Source of the DNA: an uncultured Collinsella sp.
GTDB lineage: Bacteria; Actinomycetota; Coriobacteriia; Coriobacteriales; Coriobacteriaceae
DNA length: 11,142 bases
Direction: 5' to 3'
Assembly: GCA_934655835.1 (NCBI GenBank)
Contig: CAKUHM010000031.1
Span: 1 to 11,142 of the forward strand
Shown here: one piece after another, positions 1 to 6,746 of the stretch
Numbering within the stretch: the first letter of the stretch is position 1
Layout of the letters: every line of letters starts with the position of its first letter
Program-made: the position numbers and the translations under genes
Notes under the pieces: generated by a model
Database searches by the model: none
What the model saw: only the letters and a program-made list of their open reading frames with translations
What the model was told of the DNA's origin: nothing

Positions 1-120
1 GCCAACGACATGAAGCTGCTCTCCGCCGTGATCGTCGCCGTGGCCCTGTGCGTACCCGTGGTTTGGGAGCGCTACAAGCTCCGCAGCTCCTATACGAAGG
101 GAGATGAGGCAGATGCTTAA
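1..120 (+). CDS. ABC transporter permease, C-terminal end (partial)
   Basis: The window opens inside a gene read in frame 1, which gives 39 codons and then TAA at 118-120. The visible tail reads ANDMKLLSAVIVAVALCVPV, then a short charged stretch (ERYKLR) and a hydrophilic end. This looks like the last membrane helix and cytoplasmic tail of a BPD_transp_2-type permease, the family that partners ATPases of the tryptophan/tyrosine-type (ABC_sub_bind) and branched-chain-type importers. The stop codon lies inside the start region of the next gene, an overlap of 8 bases with its preferred ATG at 113, as expected for two subunits of one transporter made from one mRNA. The substrate cannot be told from this fragment. 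The permease call rests on the hydrophobic tail plus the downstream ATPase. Confidence 0.75.
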   Translation, partial: ANDMKLLSAVIVAVALCVPVVWERYKLRSSYTKGDEADA

Positions 121-907
121 GCTCTCGCACGTCAAGAAGACCTTTAACAAGGGCACCGTCACCGAGAAGCGCGCCCTCACCGGCGTCGATCTCACCCTCA
201 ACGACGGCGACTTTGTGACCGTGATCGGCGGCAACGGCGCCGGCAAGTCCACGCTGCTCAACATGATCGCCGGCGTGTATCCGCTCGATTCGGGCGTTAT
301 TGAGCTCGACGGCAACGACATCTCGCGTCTGAGCGAGTCGCAGCGCGCCAAGTACCTGGGCCGCGTGTTCCAGGACCCCATGCGCGGCACCGCAGCCGAT
401 ATGCAGATTGCCGAGAACCTTGCCCTCGCCAAGCGCCGCGGCCAGCGTCGCGGCCTTTCGTGGGGCGTCACCAAGGCCGAAAAGGACGAGTACGTCGAGC
501 TGCTCAAGCGCCTGGACCTCGGTCTGGACACGCGCCTCAACGCCAAGGTCGGTCTGCTCTCGGGCGGTCAGCGCCAGGCACTCACCCTGCTCATGGCCAC
601 GCTCACCAAGCCGCGCCTGCTGCTGCTCGACGAGCACACCGCCGCACTCGACCCCAAGACGGCCTCTAAGGTGCTCAGCCTGACCGAGGAGATCGTCGAC
701 GAGAACCGCCTGACCACGCTCATGGTCACGCACAACATGAACGACGCCATCCGTCTGGGCAACCGTCTGATCATGATGCACGAGGGCCATGTGATCTACG
801 ACGTGGCCGGCGACGAGAAGAAGTCGCTCACCGTGGCCGACCTGCTGCAGAAGTTCGAGGAGGTCTCGGGCGGCGAGCTCGCCAACGACCGCATGCTACT
901 AAGCTAA
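113..907 (+). CDS. ABC transporter ATP-binding protein (importer type)
   Basis: This is a 264-residue nucleotide-binding subunit that would hydrolyse ATP on the cytoplasmic face of the membrane to drive the permease encoded just upstream. All core motifs are present: Walker A GGNGAGKST (39-47), Q-loop glutamine in FQDP (Gln87), signature LSGGQ (149-153), Walker B LLLLDE (169-174) with catalytic Glu174, D-loop ALDP and switch His207 in VTHN. The start is set at ATG 113 rather than the in-frame ATG 104. The Shine-Dalgarno AAGGGAG (97-103) touches ATG 104 but is 9 bases from ATG 113. The layout fits the COG1101-like ATPases that work with BPD_transp_2 permeases and ABC_sub_bind lipoproteins, which take up aromatic amino acids or other small solutes. 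That substrate assignment is inference. It is the last gene of its operon, with a strong hairpin 8 bases after the stop. Confidence 0.93.
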   Translation: MLKLSHVKKTFNKGTVTEKRALTGVDLTLNDGDFVTVIGGNGAGKSTLLNMIAGVYPLDSGVIELDGNDISRLSESQRAKYLGRVFQDPMRGTAADMQIAENLALAKRRGQRRGLSWGVTKAEKDEYVELLKRLDLGLDTRLNAKVGLLSGGQRQALTLLMATLTKPRLLLLDEHTAALDPKTASKVLSLTEEIVDENRLTTLMVTHNMNDAIRLGNRLIMMHEGHVIYDVAGDEKKSLTVADLLQKFEEVSGGELANDRMLLS

Positions 908-915
908 CGACTTAG

Positions 916-957
916 AAAACCACCACAAAGGGGAAAGGCACCTTTGTGGTGGTTTTT
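916..957 (+). terminator. Intrinsic terminator; palindromic repeat copy 1
   Basis: A perfect 16-bp stem is formed by AAAACCACCACAAAGG (916-931) and CCTTTGTGGTGGTTTT (941-956), with a 9-base loop and a run of T at the end. It starts 8 bases after the ABC ATPase stop. Its arms match two other hairpins in the window (3905-3939 and 6618-6656), so it is both a terminator and a member of a repeat family. Because its arms begin with A and end with T, it could also work on the other strand. Confidence 0.85.
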
Positions 958-979
958 GTTAAGAACTAAGGAGACTGCC

Positions 980-3010
980 ATGAAAAGACTCGTCCCCCGC
1001 CTTGCGTTAACCGTCTCGTTGTTTGCCGGCGCGCTCGCAGGCATCCCAAGCCTCGCTTTCGCGGGGAACCTGCCCGCCGCTATTGACGGCTCTGTGACCG
1101 TCATGCACACCAACGACATCCACGGCAGCTACAAGTACAGCTACAACGAAAGCAAGGGCACCGGCACCGTCGGCTTTGACGGACTGGCGGTTCTCTATAG
1201 CGCCCAGGGCAACGCCCCCGATCTTTTGCTCGATGCGGGTGATACCTTCCACGGACAGTCCTTCGCCACCATGAGCGAGGGCAAGAGCATCGCCGAGCTC
1301 ATGGACACCTTCTACGCCGATGGCTACGACGCGACCACGCCAGGCAACCACGACTGGAGCTATGGCGCGGACAAGCTTCGCACCATGACCGGCTCCGGCA
1401 CCACCAGCACACCCTTCGCCATGCTTTGCGCGAATGCAACGTCTGCCAACGGCATATGGAAATCAAGCTACATCAAGACGCTCAACCGCACCTGGGAGGA
1501 CAGTGAAAGTCACTCAACGTTCGCCTACCAGATCAAGGTCGGCGTTGTAGGAGCCATGGATGAGTCGCTAGGTTCCTCGCTGCGCGCGGACCTGGTCGCG
1601 GGCACCAGCTTCTCGAGTGCCGCGAACGCCATCAATGCCGAGGCAGAGCAGCTGCGCAAGGAGGGCTGCGATGTTGTTGTGTGTATCGCGCACACGCTCG
1701 ACGCCAAAACCTTTGCCACGCGGCTCCGTGGCGTCGATGCCCTTATCGCAGGCCATGAGCACATCAACCTTAACGAGAAGGTGACGGGAGCCGACGGCAA
1801 GACAATCCACGTTGTCGAGGCGGGCAGCGCCTTTGCCGAAGTGGGACTGCTTTCCGTCCCCTACGAGTACGACACCAAGGGCACCGAAAGCACCGACGAT
1901 GACACGGTGGCGGTATACGCAGACAAAAGCGACGAGAAGCTCTATACCGCCAAGGATGTAAACGTTCTTTTGACCGATCCCAACAAGGGCTCCACCTATC
2001 AGAGCATCCTTGATGAGGTCCACGACAACAAGATCAAGCCGCTCGACGATGCCTTTAGCGCCGCATCGAGCGAGGTGCTCGGCACGAGCTCTACCAATTA
2101 TTTCTACGGCGAGAACGCATCTGGCACGCACGGCTGGGAGATGGTGCGCACCACCGATTTCCGCCCCAGCAAGGAGGGCGACACCACCAAGGCCCAGACC
2201 ATCGGACATGTGATCTGCGGCTCCTATCTTGACCTGACGGGCGCGGACCTTGCCATCGAGAACGCGGGCGGCATCCGCGGCGGCATCGCTGCGGGCGATG
2301 TGACCGCCGGCAACGTCATCGCTATCTCGCCCTACGGCAACACCGTGGAGACCTGGACCATGACCGGTGCGGACTTCCTGGCAGCGCTCGAGCACTCGCT
2401 GCAGATCAGCGACGGGTGCAATCACAGCTACGAGCTTCAGCAAGCCTACGTAGCGGCCGGCCACACCGAGCAGGAGGCGCAAGACATGTACAAGTGGCGC
2501 GACGACTCCGGCAGCGTCCTTTCCTTCGGCGGAATCAACGTGACAATCGATTGGACGCAGCCCGAAGGCAAGCGCATCGTGAGCGCCACGCTCACCAAGG
2601 ATGGCAGCACGCTCGACCCCGCCAAGACCTACACCGTCGCCACCAACAACTACATCATCACCAACACGACCGACTTCCCCACCTTCGCAAACGCCACCAA
2701 GCACACCGAGTGGGGTACCTGCGAGTCAGCGCTAAGGGCGCTAATTGGGCAGAACGGCTGGGAGAGCAAGATGGCCTCGCTCGCGGGCACCATCAGCTTT
2801 GGCTCCGCTGCCGTGGACCCCACGCCCACACCGGCCCCGACGCCTGAACCCTCGCCTAAGACGGACGCGACGACCACGAAGGTCATCACCAAGAAGACGA
2901 CCGGCAAGCTCGCCGCAACGGGAGACCGCACGCTAGCCGTGATCGGCGCATGCCTCATCGGCGGCATCGTCATCATCATTCTCGGCATTATCTGGAAGCG
3001 TCGACGCTAA
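980..3010 (+). CDS. Surface-anchored 5'-nucleotidase / UshA-type metallophosphoesterase
   Basis: This is a 676-residue secreted enzyme of the 5'-nucleotidase family, which removes phosphate from extracellular nucleotides using two metal ions. A signal peptide (about 1-28, ending SLAFA) is followed by the metallophosphatase domain: TNDIHG (Asp46, His48), GDTFHG (87-92), GNHD (122-125), His238 in IAHT and GHEH (258-261). The 5'-nucleotidase C-terminal domain follows, with the substrate-pocket stretch NAGGIRG (428-434) and SPYGNTV (450-456). A Pro/Thr-rich spacer (about 613-627) leads to LAATGD (644-649), a hydrophobic segment (651-672) and KRRR at the very end, which is the layout of a sortase sorting signal. 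ATG 980 was chosen over ATG 944 because AAGGAG (968-973) lies 6 bases upstream and the signal peptide then starts MKR. Its likely job is scavenging nucleosides and phosphate at the cell surface. Only 23 bases separate it from the upstream hairpin, so it relies on read-through or on a promoter I cannot see. Confidence 0.92.
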   Translation: MKRLVPRLALTVSLFAGALAGIPSLAFAGNLPAAIDGSVTVMHTNDIHGSYKYSYNESKGTGTVGFDGLAVLYSAQGNAPDLLLDAGDTFHGQSFATMSEGKSIAELMDTFYADGYDATTPGNHDWSYGADKLRTMTGSGTTSTPFAMLCANATSANGIWKSSYIKTLNRTWEDSESHSTFAYQIKVGVVGAMDESLGSSLRADLVAGTSFSSAANAINAEAEQLRKEGCDVVVCIAHTLDAKTFATRLRGVDALIAGHEHINLNEKVTGADGKTIHVVEAGSAFAEVGLLSVPYEYDTKGTESTDDDTVAVYADKSDEKLYTAKDVNVLLTDPNKGSTYQSILDEVHDNKIKPLDDAFSAASSEVLGTSSTNYFYGENASGTHGWEMVRTTDFRPSKEGDTTKAQTIGHVICGSYLDLTGADLAIENAGGIRGGIAAGDVTAGNVIAISPYGNTVETWTMTGADFLAALEHSLQISDGCNHSYELQQAYVAAGHTEQEAQDMYKWRDDSGSVLSFGGINVTIDWTQPEGKRIVSATLTKDGSTLDPAKTYTVATNNYIITNTTDFPTFANATKHTEWGTCESALRALIGQNGWESKMASLAGTISFGSAAVDPTPTPAPTPEPSPKTDATTTKVITKKTTGKLAATGDRTLAVIGACLIGGIVIIILGIIWKRRR

Positions 3011-3061
3011 GCTACACCGCCGGGCCTTGCAGCCCCGCCGCGTAAACCTTATATCGAGCAC

Positions 3062-3096
3062 AGAAGCCCGTCCGAATTTGATCGGACGGGCTTCTT
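3062..3096 (+). terminator. Terminator hairpin after the 5'-nucleotidase gene
   Basis: A perfect 14-bp stem, AGAAGCCCGTCCGA (3062-3075) with TCGGACGGGCTTCT (3082-3095), encloses a 6-base loop. Only a short T-poor tail (TTGG) follows, so termination strength is uncertain. It is GC-rich and unrelated in sequence to the AACCACC palindromes. It separates the nucleotidase from the mscS-like gene. Confidence 0.75.
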
Positions 3097-3100
3097 GGTG

Positions 3101-3112
3101 GGTATCATGGTT
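3101..3112 (+). promoter_or_regulatory. Candidate -10 region upstream of mscS-like gene
   Basis: GGTATCATGGTT contains TATCAT (3103-3108), which is 5 of 6 to a TATAAT box. Eleven of its twelve bases recur at 3948-3959 in front of the BMP fusion gene. It lies just after a terminator hairpin and 12 bases before the AGGAGG site. No good -35 element is visible at 16-18 bases, so this is a candidate only. Confidence 0.35.
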
Positions 3113-3138
3113 GGATGATCATGAGGAGGTTTCCCCAC

Positions 3139-3906
3139 ATGGAATTGTTTGAGCCAATTCTTCATTTCTTTGCACAACGATGGGTCCACAACATCATCTG
3201 GGCCGGTATCTTGGCCATCGGCACCGCCGTTGCCGCCAAAATCGCGTCCAAGACCCTGCACCACCTGCTTAACCGCGATGATAACCCGCTCCCAGCATCG
3301 AGCATCTTCATCAACATCGCGCGCGCCGTCATCTGGATGATCGGCGGCAGCTTTATCCTCGACAACTGTTTTGGCATCAACGCAAACGCCCTCGTCGCCG
3401 CTCTTGGCGTCGGCGGCATCGCCATCTCGCTCGGCTTTCAGGACACGCTGTCGAACCTTATCGGCGGTATGCAGGTGACCTTTATGGGCATTATCAAACC
3501 CGGCGACAATATCGAGGTCGGCGGCGTGTCGGGCGTGGTCCAAGATATCACCTGGCGTCACACGACCATCGAGGACGCCTGCGGGCAGACCATCATTGTG
3601 CCCAACTCCAACATCTCCAAGAACACGCTCGTGCATCTGATGCCCTTTGGGCGCGTGGCCGTGCCCGTTGCCGTAAAGGACACGTCTAAGTGGGCCTCCC
3701 TTGACGCGCTGGCAGACGAGCTCACGAGCGCCACCAAAACGGCCGTCTCGCCCATCTCGGGCTTTGACAAGGAGCCCTATGTGCTCTTTAGCGAGATCGG
3801 CGACTTTGGCATCAAGGGAAAAATCATCTTTATCGTCAGCGACGATAGCACCACTTTTACGGCAGCCGACGCCTGCATTCGTGCCATCGCCCCCATCATC
3901 GCCTAA
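3139..3906 (+). CDS. mscS: MscS-family small-conductance mechanosensitive channel
   Basis: This is a 255-residue membrane channel that opens under membrane tension and releases solutes on osmotic downshock. Three hydrophobic stretches are visible: about 18-36, 56-78 and the pore-lining TM3 region about 82-115. The last carries the Gly/Ala-rich pattern AALGVGGIAISLGF followed by QDTLSNLIGG, typical of MscS. The beta domain follows (PGDNIEVGGVSGVV, 121-134; TIIVPNSNISKN, 151-162), then an alpha/beta C-terminal domain. The length is close to the short MscS form, such as the E. coli protein of about 286 residues, with no large extra domains. ATG 3139 is chosen because AGGAGG (3124-3129) lies 9 bases upstream; the in-frame ATGs at 3115 and 3121 lie before that site. 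It is monocistronic by its flanks, with a hairpin before it and a palindrome that overlaps its stop codon. The symbol is by family; a paralogue cannot be excluded. Confidence 0.9.
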   Translation: MELFEPILHFFAQRWVHNIIWAGILAIGTAVAAKIASKTLHHLLNRDDNPLPASSIFINIARAVIWMIGGSFILDNCFGINANALVAALGVGGIAISLGFQDTLSNLIGGMQVTFMGIIKPGDNIEVGGVSGVVQDITWRHTTIEDACGQTIIVPNSNISKNTLVHLMPFGRVAVPVAVKDTSKWASLDALADELTSATKTAVSPISGFDKEPYVLFSEIGDFGIKGKIIFIVSDDSTTFTAADACIRAIAPIIA

Positions 3907-3939
3907 ACCACCACAAAGGGGACACCTTTGTGGTGGTTT
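3905..3939 (+). repeat. Palindromic repeat copy 2, overlapping the mscS stop codon
   Basis: A perfect 15-bp stem is formed by AAACCACCACAAAGG (3905-3919) and CCTTTGTGGTGGTTT (3925-3939), with loop GGACA. The left arm begins inside the TAA stop at 3904-3906. The right arm ends in only three T before C, so it is a weaker terminator than copy 1. The arm sequence is identical to that of copy 1 over all 15 positions, while the loop is shorter. Confidence 0.8.
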
Positions 3940-3947
3940 CGCATCGT

Positions 3948-3959
3948 GGTACCATGGTT
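3948..3959 (+). promoter_or_regulatory. Candidate -10 region upstream of the BMP fusion gene
   Basis: GGTACCATGGTT contains TACCAT (3950-3955), 4 of 6 to a TATAAT box, and matches the site in front of the mscS-like gene at 11 of 12 bases. A possible -35, TTTGTG (3927-3932), lies 17 bases upstream and would be supplied by the right arm of the palindrome. This is speculative. Confidence 0.3.
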
Positions 3960-3995
3960 CATATCGTTGTTTAAACGACTAAGGGAGTAGACACC

Positions 3996-5912
3996 ATGGA
4001 AGAGGCCTATCGTCAAGCACGCAAGCGCGGCGAGCAGGGGCGTCGACGCGCCATCAGCCAAAGCGAGCACCCATACCTTACGGACCTCGATAGCTTGGTT
4101 GCTCAGCTCCCCTTAGGTCAGCGAGAGAATGTCGGCCTAAGGGATATTCCGCTCGAAATGGTCGTCGGCACGGTTACTAAGGGCCGTCAGTCTGCCTTTT
4201 CGTGCAACTTTATGCCCCTGCTGCCGTTTAACACCGAGTTCGCCCGCAAGTGGTCCAACCTCTACGACATCCAGGTGACCGAGGGCTATCGCGACCCCAT
4301 CATCGTCACTGAATTCATGCATCGGTTTTACGTCCAAGAGGGCAACAAGCGCGTCAGTGTCCTCAAATTCCTGGACGCCCCGACGGTTTCGGCCAAGGTC
4401 ACCCGCCTCTATCCCGGAAAATGGGATTCCGTCGAAAGCCGCCTCTATGGCGAGTTCTGCGCGTTTTGGCGCGTCTGCCCCCTATACGAGATCGAGTTCT
4501 CGCGTGAGGGAAGCTACGAAACGCTCGCCAAGATGCTCGGCCAGAACCTTATCGAAAAATGGCCGCAGAAAAAGGTCGACTACCTGCGCCATACTTTCCT
4601 GCTCTTTAAGCGCGCCTACCTGCGCGCCGGCGGCGACCATCTGGACATTACGCCCGCCGACGCTATGCTCGTTTACCTCAACGTGTACAACCAAGACCGC
4701 CTGCTGGACACACCGACGGACATCGTCGTAAACCGTCTGTGCAAGATTTGGCGCGAGTTGGTCATTGCCGGCAAAAGTGATGAGGAGAAGGTCGATCTTG
4801 TCGAGGCACCGAGTGTCGATGAGGAAGAGGCGCCCGCCAAGTCCACCTCCGGCGTGCTCAACTTCTTTATGGGCAAGACCGTCTACTCTGCCGCCAACCC
4901 TCTGCGCATCGCCTTTATCCATGAGTTCCCCTGTGCGACGTCGAGCTGGGACAGCCTGCACGACCAAGGGCGTCAATATCTCGATGAGCACTTTGGCGGT
5001 ATCGTGCGCACCGAGGCGTTCGAGGACTGTCACAATCCGGACGTGTTCTACGCCGCCGTGGAAACGGCTGTCAAACACGGAGCTAACGTCATCTTCTCGA
5101 CCTCGCACCGCCTGATGGAATACACGCTCAGAGCTGCCGTTGAGTATCCCCAGATTCGGTTCCTTAACTGCTCTATCGGCCTTCCCCACCAAAGCGTCCG
5201 TTCGTACTTTGGCAAGATGTACGAGGCCAAGTTCCTCCTGGGCGCCCTTGCCGCCAGCATGGCGGACAACCACCGCATCGGCTACCACGCGTCGGTCTTC
5301 GCCTCGGGCGCACTCAGCGAGATCAACGCCTTTGCGATTGGTGCCTCGCTGCTCGACCCCCGTGCGCAAATTATCCTGACCTGGGGCGATGTGCCCGCTG
5401 GAGGTCTCGCCGAGGCCATGTGTCGCGAGGGCGTGAGCGTCATGACCGGCGCTGACATGTCAAAGTCGCTCGTAGACCCTACGGCTTACGGACTCCATCG
5501 CCTGGTCGATGGCAAAGTCACCGGCATCGCCATGCCCGTATGGAACTGGGGCCGTTACTACGAGCTCATCGTTCGCAGCCTGCTGCACGGCACGTGGGAC
5601 GAGACCAGCGACGACAACCAAGTGCGCGCCGTCAACTACTGGTACGGCATGAGCTCCGGCGTTATCGACATCCGTTACGCTCCGGGCCTGCCCTATCAGA
5701 CGCGCAAACTGGTGCAGCTGCTCCGCAACGGCATTGTCGAGGGCTCCATCAACCCCTTTGGCGGCGAGCTCCACAGCCAGAACGGCGTGGTACAGATCGA
5801 AGGCTTCCCTCCGTTGCCGAGCACGCAGATTGTTGAGATGAATTGGCTGGCGGACAACGTGGTGGGCACCATTCCGCAGCTCGACGATGAGCCGGGAGTT
5901 ACCGCCCTATGA
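3996..5912 (+). CDS. ParB/Srx-like plus BMP-domain fusion protein, cytoplasmic
   Basis: This 638-residue protein has no signal peptide, lipobox or membrane helix. Residues 1-20 are basic. About 50-140 resemble a ParB/sulfiredoxin-like fold, with the nucleotide-pocket-like motif VQEGNKRVSVLKFL (113-126). A mixed helical region (about 140-255) and an acidic linker (about 261-285) follow. From about 303 to 625 the protein resembles the basic membrane protein (BMP/PnrA/Med) family of nucleoside-type ligand binders: RIAFIHEF, ANVIFSTS (363-370), YFGKMYEAKFLLGALAASM (404-422) and HRIGYHAS. The usual DxGxxDxSFN start of BMP proteins is replaced by EFPCATSSWDS. From memory, similar proteins occur in clostridia, where they are annotated as BMP substrate-binding proteins, yet this one cannot be exported by Sec. 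An intracellular ligand sensor is more likely (inference). AAGGGAG (3981-3987) lies 8 bases before the ATG. Its TGA overlaps the next ATG by 4 bases, so the two are translationally coupled. Confidence 0.75.
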   Translation: MEEAYRQARKRGEQGRRRAISQSEHPYLTDLDSLVAQLPLGQRENVGLRDIPLEMVVGTVTKGRQSAFSCNFMPLLPFNTEFARKWSNLYDIQVTEGYRDPIIVTEFMHRFYVQEGNKRVSVLKFLDAPTVSAKVTRLYPGKWDSVESRLYGEFCAFWRVCPLYEIEFSREGSYETLAKMLGQNLIEKWPQKKVDYLRHTFLLFKRAYLRAGGDHLDITPADAMLVYLNVYNQDRLLDTPTDIVVNRLCKIWRELVIAGKSDEEKVDLVEAPSVDEEEAPAKSTSGVLNFFMGKTVYSAANPLRIAFIHEFPCATSSWDSLHDQGRQYLDEHFGGIVRTEAFEDCHNPDVFYAAVETAVKHGANVIFSTSHRLMEYTLRAAVEYPQIRFLNCSIGLPHQSVRSYFGKMYEAKFLLGALAASMADNHRIGYHASVFASGALSEINAFAIGASLLDPRAQIILTWGDVPAGGLAEAMCREGVSVMTGADMSKSLVDPTAYGLHRLVDGKVTGIAMPVWNWGRYYELIVRSLLHGTWDETSDDNQVRAVNYWYGMSSGVIDIRYAPGLPYQTRKLVQLLRNGIVEGSINPFGGELHSQNGVVQIEGFPPLPSTQIVEMNWLADNVVGTIPQLDDEPGVTAL

Positions 5913-6619
5913 AAATCCTTGCCATAGCCGATACCGAAGAACGATGCCTATGGGAGTGCTTTCGCAAGGAACGCTTTGAGGGTGTCGACCTGATTCTGTC
6001 TGCCGGCGACCTGGACCCGGACTATCTTGAGTTTTTGGTTACGGTCATCAACAAACCACTCATCTACGTACGCGGCAATCACGATGACCGCTATGCACGT
6101 CATGCACCGGGTGGATGTATCTGCGTGGAAGACACCGTGTACACGTACCGAGGGATTCGCATTGCGGGCCTTGGCGGGTCCATGCGTTATCGCGACGGCG
6201 CCAACATGTACACCGAACGCGAGATGTCTAAGCGCATGCGTAAGCTGTCGCGTAAGGTTAGGATGGTCGGCGGGTGCGACATTCTGCTTACCCATGCACC
6301 CGCCGCCGGTATGGGTGATCTGGACGATCTGCCGCATCGAGGGTTTGAGTGCTTTAACACAGCGCTTGAGTCCTGGGGGGCCGACTACATGGTGCATGGA
6401 CATGTACATCAGAGCTACGGCCCCGACTTTCAGCGGGAGCGCCAACACGCATGTGGGACGACGATCATTAACGCCTGCGGCTATACGCAGTTCGAACTCG
6501 ACGAGACGCGCTACCCTATCCGCGGCTGGCAGGCAGCCTGGCTCAATTCGCAAACCATGCGCCGCGAGCTCAAACGCCACGACGCCATCGAGTCCTCAAC
6601 CGCCAGAACACCCTGGTAA
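5909..6619 (+). CDS. Calcineurin-like metallophosphoesterase with variant DxE motif
   Basis: This is a 236-residue cytoplasmic phosphoesterase of the small calcineurin-like class. Metal-site motifs are in order: Asp8 in ADTE (where most members have DxH), GDLD (33-36), GNHDD (56-60), His129 in THAP and HGHVH (163-167). The missing first histidine, replaced by Glu10, would change the site-1 metal ligand. The rest of the site is intact, so the enzyme is probably active. The substrate is unknown; phosphodiesters or nucleotides are plausible from the family. The start ATG at 5909 overlaps the upstream TGA (ATGA), and only a weak GGGAG (5893-5897) precedes it, so translation likely depends on the BMP fusion gene. 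I infer that the pair acts together, one binding a ligand and the other cleaving a phosphoester. The stop codon lies in the left arm of a palindromic repeat. Confidence 0.87.
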   Translation: MKILAIADTEERCLWECFRKERFEGVDLILSAGDLDPDYLEFLVTVINKPLIYVRGNHDDRYARHAPGGCICVEDTVYTYRGIRIAGLGGSMRYRDGANMYTEREMSKRMRKLSRKVRMVGGCDILLTHAPAAGMGDLDDLPHRGFECFNTALESWGADYMVHGHVHQSYGPDFQRERQHACGTTIINACGYTQFELDETRYPIRGWQAAWLNSQTMRRELKRHDAIESSTARTPW

Positions 6620-6657
6620 CCACCTCAAAGGGGACACTGTCCCCTTCGTGTTGGTTT
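6618..6657 (+). repeat. Palindromic repeat copy 3, overlapping the phosphoesterase stop
   Basis: The arms AACCACCTCAAAGGGGACA (6618-6636) and TGTCCCCTTCGTGTTGGTT (6638-6656) pair at 16 of 19 positions, with the core GGGGACA/TGTCCCC perfect. The TAA stop (6617-6619) runs into the left arm. Compared with copies 1 and 2 it has diverged arms but a more complete centre. A TTTT run ends the right arm, so it may terminate plus-strand transcription. Confidence 0.7.
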
Positions 6658-6672
6658 TACCCCGAGATAGCA

Positions 6673-6709
6673 AGAAACCCGGTCCTGCACGAGGCAGAAG
6701 CGGGTTTCT
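6673..6709 (-). terminator. Bidirectional terminator between convergent operons
   Basis: AGAAACCCG (6673-6681) pairs with CGGGTTTCT (6701-6709), and an inner CTGC/GCAG helix (6685-6688 with 6694-6697) extends the structure. It lies between the convergent ends of the phosphoesterase gene (plus) and rplA (minus), so it can stop transcription from either side. On the minus strand the stem is followed by TTGCT. Confidence 0.7.
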
Positions 6710-6746
6710 ATAGCAATGCTTGCTTTGCTCAGGCAGTAACTAGCAG

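Noticed and set aside
1568..2704. A 378-codon open frame on the minus strand inside the 5'-nucleotidase gene
   Set aside because: It is fully covered by a gene with all catalytic motifs. The predicted protein is Gly/Val/Asp low complexity with no recognisable domain.
4482..5369. A 295-codon open frame on the minus strand inside the BMP fusion gene
   Set aside because: It is antisense to a gene with clear domain structure and translational coupling. It has no recognisable motifs or good start.
916..6656. The three AACCACC palindromes as a CRISPR array
   Set aside because: Copies are kilobases apart, lie between unrelated genes and vary in loop and arms. There are no regular spacers and no cas genes.
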